Assembly: GCA_002429965.1 (NCBI GenBank)
Contig: DJBG01000225.1
Span: forward strand, 25,498-30,681
Length of the DNA: 5,184 nt
DNA from: Hungatella sp. UBA5982
GTDB taxonomy: Bacteria > Bacillota > Clostridia > Lachnospirales > Lachnospiraceae
Direction of reading: 5' to 3'
Position 1 is the first letter of the stretch; each line of letters opens with the position of its first letter. The notes under the pieces are model-generated. The model saw only the letters and a list, made by a program, of their open reading frames with translations, had not been told where the DNA came from and did no database searches. Below, piece by piece: positions 1 through 5,184 of this stretch. The translations under genes were made by a program, and so were the position numbers.

Positions 1-1332
1 ATTTATCCCTGTCATCTGGTAAAGATGTTCCAGGATCAGCTCCTCTCCAGATTCCTCCCTGTGATCTGTATAAATGACCAGATTGTCATCTGTTCCCACA
101 CAGGCAAAATCAATTCCATCAAAATGTTCCTTTAACAGCCGCTCTGCCTCATCAAGATTTACCCTGTTTCCAAACATTTTGATGAAACGTTTCTTTCTTC
201 CGGTGATGTAGTAATAACCGTCCTGATCACGTTTTGCCATATCACCGGTATGCAGGATACCCTTCCACTCATCTTCTTTTTTTAAATCCCCAGGGCAGCA
301 GGCATATCCAAGGGCTACATTTTCCCCTTCATATACCAGTTCTCCCTGGGTATCCGGTTCTTTGATTTCTTCTCCCTTATCATCCTCCAGCCAGAACCTG
401 CCTCCTGGTATGGCAATTCCCATGCTCCCGCATCGCTCCACTGCTTTTGCAGCGGGCAAATACCCCATTCTAGCCGTGGCCTCTGTCTGTCCATACATTA
501 CAACAAATTGCTTTCCTGTCTTTTCTGCATAGGAAGCAAACTCCTTATGAAGGTTCATGGGAAGCTTTCCTCCTGCCTGTGTCATGGTCCGTAAATCCGG
601 TAAGTCCATCTGGAGAAACCCGATCCGTTTCAGAACCTGGTAGGTATAGGGAACTCCTCCAAAGGATGTGGCCTTTTTCTCCTTTACAAAATCCCAAAAC
701 GGCTGCTCTACCATACTGCGGACCGTAAGCAAAAGGGCTGCCCCCACGTTTACGTGACTGTTGATGACGGATAATCCATAGGTGTAATTCATGGGCAGTG
801 TGGTAACTGGCCGTTCCTTCTCTTGGATATCAAGATACTTACATATGGACTCTGTATTGGCATCGATGTTCCTTCCGCTCTGCCTCACAAGCTTTGGACT
901 TCCTGTACTCCCTGATGTAGTAAGAAGCAGGGAAAGCTCTCCGTAAAGGGAAGGCGGCAGCTTCTCCTTTCTGCGGCACAGACAGTATCCCTGTGTTTTC
1001 CATACGATCTCACATTCCTCTGCCTTTAAAAGGCAGTCCTGGGGTATGTATAGAAAAGCCGGGTGGTATTCACGGATCAGCCGCATTAGAAGCTCCTGGT
1101 TGATGTGTTTTTCCAGCATCAAGGGAACCACCCCTGTTTTTAAACAGCCCAGATACCCAAGAAGAGACCCAATGGTATTCTGGCATAATATAAAAATCAG
1201 TTTTTTCCCTCCGATATACCGGTACAGCTCCTCTGCAAAAGAATCCAGATCCCGGTATGTCACCGTCTGTCCGGCATCATCTGCTGCCAGCATCCGGTCT
1301 CCGTATGTCTTTTCTTCCTGAAACAGACGCAT
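1..1332 (-). CDS. AMP-dependent acyl/amino-acid adenylating enzyme (ANL superfamily), partial, 3' end outside window
   Basis: An open frame runs from the ATG at 1332 to the window edge, giving 444 residues. It is an adenylate-forming (AMP-binding) enzyme that would activate a carboxylic acid with ATP and pass it to CoA or a carrier protein. Core motifs are all present: the phosphate loop TTSGSTGSPK (residues 138-147), FGGVPYTY (224-231), MYGQTEATARM (279-289), and GDMAKRDQDGYYYITGRKK (363-381) with the ATP-ribose aspartate (Asp364) and the hinge. RFIKMFGNRVNLDEAE (382-397) then opens the small C-terminal domain. The catalytic lysine near the C-terminus and the last roughly 40-60 residues should lie below position 1. 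The gene begins one base after the LuxC-type stop codon. Sitting in an operon with an ACP, it is a good candidate to load that carrier. Loading of CoA is equally possible, and the acid is unknown. Confidence 0.9.
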   Translation of the reverse strand, partial: MRLFQEEKTYGDRMLAADDAGQTVTYRDLDSFAEELYRYIGGKKLIFILCQNTIGSLLGYLGCLKTGVVPLMLEKHINQELLMRLIREYHPAFLYIPQDCLLKAEECEIVWKTQGYCLCRRKEKLPPSLYGELSLLLTTSGSTGSPKLVRQSGRNIDANTESICKYLDIQEKERPVTTLPMNYTYGLSVINSHVNVGAALLLTVRSMVEQPFWDFVKEKKATSFGGVPYTYQVLKRIGFLQMDLPDLRTMTQAGGKLPMNLHKEFASYAEKTGKQFVVMYGQTEATARMGYLPAAKAVERCGSMGIAIPGGRFWLEDDKGEEIKEPDTQGELVYEGENVALGYACCPGDLKKEDEWKGILHTGDMAKRDQDGYYYITGRKKRFIKMFGNRVNLDEAERLLKEHFDGIDFACVGTDDNLVIYTDHREESGEELILEHLYQMTGIN

Positions 1333-1333
1333 A

Positions 1334-2533
1334 TTACTCCTCCCAGACAATTTCCCTGGACAGCATCTCAATCAGATCCTGCCCATCCCATACAAGATCC
1401 ATATTCAAGGCTTCCCCTATGGGCACCACCCTGTGGATTCCATATAAATGGTTATTTATAATATAATCTGTCAGTTCCTTCCTGCGGATTCCGTAATACG
1501 TCACCGTCTGAAGTTTTCTAACTGCCAATTGCCTGACTGCCGTCCGGTAATCTCCCTGATACTCAAAAAACAATCCGCAGGTCCCACGGTACCGTTCCGG
1601 ATTTGGGGGGATTTTAGAAAGCAGGACCGTATAAAGCAGGTTATCGTATTGCTCTGTCCTTAAGATTTCCTCCGTTATCATGGCATATCTGCATAAGGTC
1701 TCGTATTTTTTCGTGGCCTTATGAGGGCTTAACTCATAAGCGGCTGCTTCTTTCCTCACGGCGTTCCACCATCTTGTGCGGATCTGTTCTGCCTTTTCCG
1801 CCTCCTCTTCCTGGTTCCATATGACAAACTGAGGACTGGAGCAGGCATTCTGATCCATGGAATAAGCATCCTTTACAAATCCGTATGCCAGCGTTTGAAG
1901 GACTTCATCAGGAATCGTTCCAATCCGTTTTGTATCCAGTATACAGATAGAATACCGGTCTGGAAACATGACCTGTACGGCATCCGGTCTTAGTTTCATT
2001 CCTCTGACCGATTGTATGGCCTGATCTCCTCCCCATGCCATAAGACCATCGCATTCCTCCAGCCAGCTTTTGATGATTTCATTGTCTCTTTTACAGGAAA
2101 AAACAGAAATCCGATTTCTGACAAAAGAAAATTCCGGCAGGCCCAATAGATTATCAATTATTTCACAAAGTTTGTGATCCTCAGCCCGGTTCTTTGAAGA
2201 GATCCGTACCACGCAGCTGTTTCCAGCCAATAAACCGATAGCCATGCTGTAGGCAAACAACACCGGGACATTGGAAGAAACAATATGAAATGTCACACCT
2301 CTTCCTAGGCGAAGTTTTCTATCCTCGTACCGCATCCGAAATTCTTCCATATGGGTCCTTCTTAACCAGAACCCAAAAGCCGGGATTTCACGGTAGGTTT
2401 TAAGCTCCGTTCTCCTTTTGCGTATTTCAATAGAAAGCTGTTCCAGAAAATCCAAAACAGGTTCGGAAAAAGGTTTTAACGGCTCAGCTTCCGGCTGGCT
2501 TACCCCTGCCAGATAGGTAACATCATCCATCAT
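1334..2533 (-). CDS. LuxC-type acyl-CoA / acyl-enzyme reductase
   Basis: The 399-residue protein belongs to the LuxC acyl-CoA reductase family, which is related to aldehyde dehydrogenases and reduces an acyl group, received from LuxE or CoA, to an aldehyde with NADPH. The predicted acyl-accepting residue is Cys231 in MDQNACSSPQFVIW, the family's strongly conserved nucleophile motif. The nucleotide-binding half shows SSNVPVLFAYSMAIGLLAGN (residues 86-105), VVRISSKN (108-115) and MAWGGDQAI (165-173). It is shorter than Vibrio LuxC (about 480 residues), mainly at the ends, with the core intact. Two adjacent in-frame ATGs (2533 and 2530) are possible starts. The only ribosome site is an AGGGGG 13 bases upstream, so translation probably depends on coupling to the LuxE-type gene, which it overlaps by 11 bases. 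The product would be a free or channelled aldehyde. The substrate is not evident. Confidence 0.9.
   Translation of the reverse strand: MMDDVTYLAGVSQPEAEPLKPFSEPVLDFLEQLSIEIRKRRTELKTYREIPAFGFWLRRTHMEEFRMRYEDRKLRLGRGVTFHIVSSNVPVLFAYSMAIGLLAGNSCVVRISSKNRAEDHKLCEIIDNLLGLPEFSFVRNRISVFSCKRDNEIIKSWLEECDGLMAWGGDQAIQSVRGMKLRPDAVQVMFPDRYSICILDTKRIGTIPDEVLQTLAYGFVKDAYSMDQNACSSPQFVIWNQEEEAEKAEQIRTRWWNAVRKEAAAYELSPHKATKKYETLCRYAMITEEILRTEQYDNLLYTVLLSKIPPNPERYRGTCGLFFEYQGDYRTAVRQLAVRKLQTVTYYGIRRKELTDYIINNHLYGIHRVVPIGEALNMDLVWDGQDLIEMLSREIVWEE
1337..1344 (-). promoter_or_regulatory. Ribosome binding site for the adenylating-enzyme gene
   Basis: The minus strand reads GGGAGGAG, four bases before the ATG at 1332 (six from the GGGAGG core). 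It lies inside the last codons of the LuxC-type gene, whose TAA stop sits between this site and the start. The next in-frame ATG (residue 14) has no comparable site, so 1332 is the favoured start. Confidence 0.75.
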
Positions 2534-3596
2534 AGGTGTCGCTGCACCCCCTTATCTCAGCCTGGTGTATTCTCCCCAATACTTTAAAATATTTTCCCAG
2601 ACGGCCGCAGGGACAATCATCCTCTCCCAGGATGATTCCCTCATCCTCCGTAAGTATGGAATGCCCGGGATAAGAAAGTGCAAGAGGGGAAAGTACCTGT
2701 ATGATCCCTTTTTCTCCATGGGAACAAACACTGAAATCCTTACTCCGTCTGGTTATGATATCAGAATATAAGCTTGCATGGAGGTTACCCTTGGGACATT
2801 CCATATAAATACTGCCTGTCTGTTCTGCCATTCCATAATAATTATGGATTTCCTTTATACTGGACACTTCCCTGATCCTCTCCTTAAATTCATGAGCGGA
2901 AACCGATTGATCCTCAAGCTTTTTAAATCCTCCCCCATGGATCAGGATTCCTTCCGAAAGATCCAGCTTCTGTACGGACTTTGCAAGGGCCTGATAGAAA
3001 TACTTCCAGATTATAAAGGTAAAACCAAATATCAAGATCCGTTTTCCCGTATAACGGTCCAGAAATTGCCGGATTCTTTCCGTATCAAGATTCATATCCT
3101 GGTCCAGCCCATAACAGATTCTGGAGGAAAAGATGGAAAATCCAAGGATTCCCGCTCCTCTGGCTGAAAATAAGTTTCTATTTTTTAATACATCCGGACT
3201 GTCCAGGACCAGAAGAGGAAGTCTTTCCTCTCCCCAAAAGTCTCCTCCAATATTTGCCAGCGCCCTCTGTTGGTAATTTGCCGTATCCCTATCCAGATAA
3301 ATCCTTGAAACCGTCTGCCCTTTTGTTCCGGAAGAAGTCATGGTCTTAAATACCTTGTTTCCTGGGATACTGATTAAGTCCATATCCTTAAAAAGTCCAA
3401 CCGGCAGCATAGGGATCTCTTCTTCTCCCATCTGACTATGTTCCGGGATCATAAGGTGTTTCAGCAATTGTCCGTATGAATGGCAGTGCTTTCTGTGATA
3501 ATCCGTCAGTTCTGTCAGCCATTCTCCGTACATCAGTTTTTTCTCATCCTTTGCTGTAGAAAACGGCTTCCTGTTCAGAATGCCTTCATAATCCAT
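2523..3596 (-). CDS. LuxE-type acyl-protein synthetase (carboxylate adenylating/acyl-transfer enzyme)
   Basis: The 357-residue protein belongs to the LuxE acyl-protein synthetase family, close to the roughly 370-380 residues of the Vibrio enzymes. Known LuxE activates a fatty acid with ATP to an acyl-AMP, takes the acyl group on its own cysteine and passes it to LuxC. Visible here are the adenylate-forming loop TSSGTKGQTVS (residues 87-97), the block YYGMAEQTGSIYMEC (253-267), the strand GIIQVLSPLALSYPG (297-311) and the C-terminal CPCGRLGKYFKVLGR (328-342). Cys351 in the final RGCSDTYDG lies seven residues from the end, matching the place of the acyl-accepting C-terminal cysteine of luminous-bacterium LuxE (Cys364 in Photobacterium). 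It precedes and overlaps the LuxC-type gene, so the two products probably form a complex. A substrate other than tetradecanoate is likely. An alternative reading is a PaaK-like ligase, but the LuxE neighbour and C-terminus argue against that. Confidence 0.88.
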   Translation of the reverse strand: MDYEGILNRKPFSTAKDEKKLMYGEWLTELTDYHRKHCHSYGQLLKHLMIPEHSQMGEEEIPMLPVGLFKDMDLISIPGNKVFKTMTSSGTKGQTVSRIYLDRDTANYQQRALANIGGDFWGEERLPLLVLDSPDVLKNRNLFSARGAGILGFSIFSSRICYGLDQDMNLDTERIRQFLDRYTGKRILIFGFTFIIWKYFYQALAKSVQKLDLSEGILIHGGGFKKLEDQSVSAHEFKERIREVSSIKEIHNYYGMAEQTGSIYMECPKGNLHASLYSDIITRRSKDFSVCSHGEKGIIQVLSPLALSYPGHSILTEDEGIILGEDDCPCGRLGKYFKVLGRIHQAEIRGCSDTYDG

Positions 3597-3605
3597 AATG
3601 AATGG

Positions 3606-3613
3606 CTTCCCCC
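3606..3613 (-). promoter_or_regulatory. Ribosome binding site for the LuxE-type gene
   Basis: The minus strand reads GGGGGAAG, ending 9 bases before the ATG at 3596. It directly follows a run of eight A residues that overlaps the ACP stop codon. Confidence 0.5.
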
Positions 3614-3619
3614 TTTTTT

Positions 3620-3856
3620 TTAAATCACAACACCGTATTTTGCCAGAACTTCCTTTCCTTTTTCATAGGATGAAAAAGCCATTACATCCGAAGTACTGAT
3701 ATGGATATCAAACGTCTCCTCCAGATCTGAAATCAGATCCATATGTCCCAGTGAATCCCAGGAATGGGTTCCTCTGTAATTCAGACCGGGAAGGTCCTCT
3801 TCCTTTACTCTTAAAGCCCGGATAAATAACCGGTTGTAAGTCTCTAAATTTGTCAT
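3620..3856 (-). CDS. Acyl carrier protein (phosphopantetheine-binding)
   Basis: This 78-residue protein has the size and layout of a free-standing acyl carrier protein. The attachment motif is WDSLGHMDLI with Ser35 as the predicted 4'-phosphopantetheine site, followed by the acidic helix SDLEETFDIHIS that typically contacts partner enzymes. The segment before it (LRVKEEDLPGLNYRG) matches the usual loop between helices I and II. The motif is DSLGHM rather than the DSLD-V-E-like motif of housekeeping fatty-acid AcpP, so it is more likely a dedicated carrier for this pathway. It starts 6 bases after the MaoC-type gene and is followed 23 bases later by the LuxE-type gene, so probable partners are encoded on both sides. 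It should need a phosphopantetheinyl transferase, which is not in the window. The ACP call is firm; its acyl cargo is unknown. Confidence 0.92.
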   Translation of the reverse strand: MTNLETYNRLFIRALRVKEEDLPGLNYRGTHSWDSLGHMDLISDLEETFDIHISTSDVMAFSSYEKGKEVLAKYGVVI

Positions 3857-3862
3857 AAAATC

Positions 3863-4588
3863 TCACTCCCTTTCTCCTGCTACGGCAAACAATGTTTTCT
3901 TCATCATCTGCCTGCTTCTGACCGTAAGAACTCTTTCCCCATGCTGATTTTTACAGGTACTCAAAAAAAGTCCGATGTAACAGTCCTCCTGTTCCTCAAA
4001 GGAAACAAACCGGACGGTAATTTCTACCGTATCCCCGCAGAAAACCGGCCGTATGAATCTGGTATTGTGTTCCATGTACACCGTTCCGCTTCCGGGAATC
4101 CTTGTTCCCATAAGTGCGGAAACCAGGGAATCTATGAACATTCCATGAGCCAGCGGCCGGTCAAATCCGGTCTTTAAAGCGACCTGTGTATCCTGGTGAA
4201 GCCTGCTTTCATCCTGAGTCAGCCTGGCAAACATTTCTATATCCTCTTTCGTTATAGTTCTCTTTGCCGCTGCCGTTTCATGAAGATACAGCACTCTTTT
4301 TTCCTGGGATAGGGAGGGGTTTTCCCCATTTGATTTTGAAAGCTCCTGCTCCAGCTGTCTGAAGCTTTCTTCATCCCATACCACAGCCACCTTGTAACGT
4401 GCTTTTAAATTTTTCACTTCCGCACATCTTCTGCTGCAGCCGCAGACCACCACCCAATAATCGCAGACCTGGTCTCCCTTTGGGGTCACGTATTCATGCC
4501 CAGGGTTTGATTCTCTTAATTTTCCCACCCGTTTTGCCCTGTCGTACACAGGATTGCAGCCCCCGCAGTACTTAATCCCAATTACCAT
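3863..4588 (-). CDS. MaoC-type (R)-hydratase/dehydratase domain protein with N-terminal cysteine-rich domain
   Basis: The protein has 241 residues from the ATG at 4588. An upstream in-frame ATG at 4621 would add 11 residues, but it lies inside the LysR gene and has no good ribosome site, whereas GGAGG sits 5 bases before 4588. Residues 1 to about 85 form a cysteine-rich domain: KYCGGCNPVYDR (Cys8, Cys11), Cys42, then VVCGCSRRCAE (Cys49, Cys51, Cys55), which suggests metal binding or redox thiols. A polar linker follows. Residues about 105-235 are a MaoC/hot-dog hydratase domain with the motif DESRLHQD and the downstream GFDRPLAHGM. Asp126 and His131 keep the spacing of the catalytic Asp/His pair of (R)-specific enoyl-CoA hydratases (PhaJ), although the usual Asn and Pro between them are Ser and Arg. 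It probably interconverts enoyl and 3-hydroxyacyl thioesters on CoA or on the adjacent ACP. The N-terminal domain's function is unknown to me. Confidence 0.85.
   Translation of the reverse strand: MVIGIKYCGGCNPVYDRAKRVGKLRESNPGHEYVTPKGDQVCDYWVVVCGCSRRCAEVKNLKARYKVAVVWDEESFRQLEQELSKSNGENPSLSQEKRVLYLHETAAAKRTITKEDIEMFARLTQDESRLHQDTQVALKTGFDRPLAHGMFIDSLVSALMGTRIPGSGTVYMEHNTRFIRPVFCGDTVEITVRFVSFEEQEDCYIGLFLSTCKNQHGERVLTVRSRQMMKKTLFAVAGERE
3866..3870 (-). promoter_or_regulatory. Ribosome binding site for the acyl carrier protein gene
   Basis: GGGAG on the minus strand lies 9 bases before the ACP start codon. It falls within the last codons of the MaoC-type gene (…GAAAGGGAGTGA), so translation of the two genes is probably linked. 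Confidence 0.6.
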
Positions 4589-4593
4589 TCCCG

Positions 4594-4598
4594 CCTCC
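4594..4598 (-). promoter_or_regulatory. Ribosome binding site that fixes the start of the MaoC-type gene
   Basis: The minus strand reads GGAGG, then five bases, then ATG at 4588. This is an ideal Shine-Dalgarno for Firmicutes. The alternative ATG at 4621 is preceded only by a weak CTGGA directly abutting it. The shorter start also begins at the first beta strand of the domain (MVIGIKYCGGC) and removes the overlap with the LysR gene. Confidence 0.75.
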
Positions 4599-4608
4599 GA
4601 ATACCTGA

Positions 4609-5184
4609 CTACTTCTGACATTCCAGCATGCTTTGCAGTTCCTCGGCCACGGTGCTTAAGGGCCTGTTGCTATCACTGACAATGCAGATCTTACGCTCAG
4701 GGATCTGTTCATGAAGCTTTATTTCCATAATATCCTTCGCCTCAAGGAATGGTCCGGCAAACTCCTCCGGCACAAATCCGATTCCAAGATTCTTTCGGAT
4801 AACCGGAATAATTAGATCCATAGTAGCCACCTCAATGGCTGACTGCATGGTAAGGCCGCAGGAACGGTAGAACTCCTGAAGAAAACCAAAGGTAGTGGTG
4901 GTACTGGACATGGTGATAAGAGGAAGCTTCACTACCTCTGAGAGGAACATTTTCCTCTCTCCATATTCCTCATACATTCTTCCTCCCACCAGAATGCTTT
5001 TAAAGGATTTGACTTCAACTACCTTCAACCTCTGTTCATAGTCAATAGGGGTTGTAATAATCGCCAGATCTATCTTTCCAGCTTTCAGTTCACTGAGAGT
5101 CTGCGTCGTATTACAATTGAAGATATTAAGTTTCACCTGAGGATACTGTTCCTGGAAGATTTTCAGTTTCTCCACCAGATAAGA
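4609..5184 (-). CDS. LysR-type transcriptional regulator, C-terminal part (partial, 5' end outside window)
   Basis: This is the effector-binding part of a LysR family regulator. The visible 191 residues open with the family's first effector-domain block (SYLVEKLKIFQEQYPQVKLN), followed by a variable stretch and the signature LKAGKIDLAIITTP. Later come LVGGRMYEEYG and a RKNLGIGFVPEEFAG segment, which matches the usual 'G.GI.++P' block. The frame stays open to the window edge. The GTG at 5175 lies inside this conserved block, so it is not the start: the winged helix-turn-helix and linker, about 100 residues, lie beyond 5184. The gene ends in TAG only 20 bases before the next start and on the same strand, so it appears to be the promoter-proximal member of, or to read into, the acyl-processing operon. 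LysR regulators usually respond to a pathway metabolite, and the effector here is unknown. The family call is secure; control of this operon is inference. Confidence 0.9.
   Translation of the reverse strand, partial: SYLVEKLKIFQEQYPQVKLNIFNCNTTQTLSELKAGKIDLAIITTPIDYEQRLKVVEVKSFKSILVGGRMYEEYGERKMFLSEVVKLPLITMSSTTTTFGFLQEFYRSCGLTMQSAIEVATMDLIIPVIRKNLGIGFVPEEFAGPFLEAKDIMEIKLHEQIPERKICIVSDSNRPLSTVAEELQSMLECQK

Noticed and set aside
1046..1466. Plus-strand open frames of 91 and 69 residues
   Set aside because: They lie opposite the well-supported adenylating-enzyme and LuxC-type genes, have no recognisable domain and are low-complexity Ser/Arg-rich translations typical of antisense shadows.
2565..3167. 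Plus-strand open frames of 68 and 129 residues opposite the LuxE-type gene
   Set aside because: The antisense frame is open by chance; the minus-strand protein carries clear family motifs across the same span, and no ribosome site or domain supports the plus-strand frames.
3609..3621. A8G5 run on the minus strand as a possible slippage or frameshift site
   Set aside because: It falls at the ACP stop codon and in the intergenic gap. Slippage there would not join the ACP frame to a conserved extension, and the G run is better explained as part of the LuxE ribosome site.
3941..4177. Plus-strand open frame of 78 residues opposite the MaoC domain
   Set aside because: It is the antisense of the conserved hydratase motif region and has no independent evidence.
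5173..5175. GTG as start codon of the LysR gene
   Set aside because: It lies within the conserved first block of the effector domain and the frame continues open upstream. Starting here would remove the whole DNA-binding domain, so the gene is simply cut by the window edge.
1..5184. Bioluminescence (lux) operon
   Set aside because: Only LuxC- and LuxE-type proteins are present, with no luciferase subunits or LuxD thioesterase in the window. The gene order E-C with ACP and ligase differs from luxCDABE, and the inferred host is an anaerobic Firmicute, where the oxygen-dependent luciferase reaction is unlikely.

Overview
The window carries six protein-coding genes, all on the minus strand and packed head to tail as one probable operon. 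Transcription runs from high to low coordinates. The low-to-mid GC content (roughly mid-40s percent by eye), the strong GGAGG-type ribosome binding sites, the AGA/GGA/AAA/CGG-rich codon use and the kinds of proteins encoded suggest a Firmicute of class Clostridia, plausibly a Lachnospiraceae member ([Clostridium]/Lacrimispora-like). This assignment is an inference from style, not from a marker gene.

In transcription order the layout is: (1) the C-terminal two thirds of a LysR-type regulator (5184-4609, N-terminus outside the window); (2) a MaoC-type hydratase with an N-terminal cysteine-rich domain (4588-3863); (3) a stand-alone acyl carrier protein (3856-3620); (4) a LuxE-type acyl-protein synthetase (3596-2523); (5) a LuxC-type acyl-CoA/acyl-enzyme reductase (2533-1334), overlapping the previous gene by 11 bases; (6) an AMP-dependent acyl/amino-acid adenylating enzyme (1332-1, C-terminus outside the window). 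Gaps are 1 to 23 bases. There is no non-coding stretch longer than that, and I saw no RNA gene, repeat array, insertion sequence, terminator or internal promoter.

Together the genes look like a small carrier-protein-based acyl-processing pathway. The adenylating enzyme could activate an acid and load it on the ACP, and the MaoC domain could hydrate or dehydrate an acyl intermediate. The LuxE/LuxC pair would activate a carboxylic acid and reduce it with NADPH to an aldehyde, as the fatty acid reductase complex does in luminous bacteria. No luciferase (luxAB) or acyl-transferase (luxD) gene is present here, so the product is probably not light but an aldehyde, an alcohol or a metabolite made from them. 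The substrate and product cannot be read from the sequence. The operon is cut at both ends, so further biosynthetic genes may follow below position 1.
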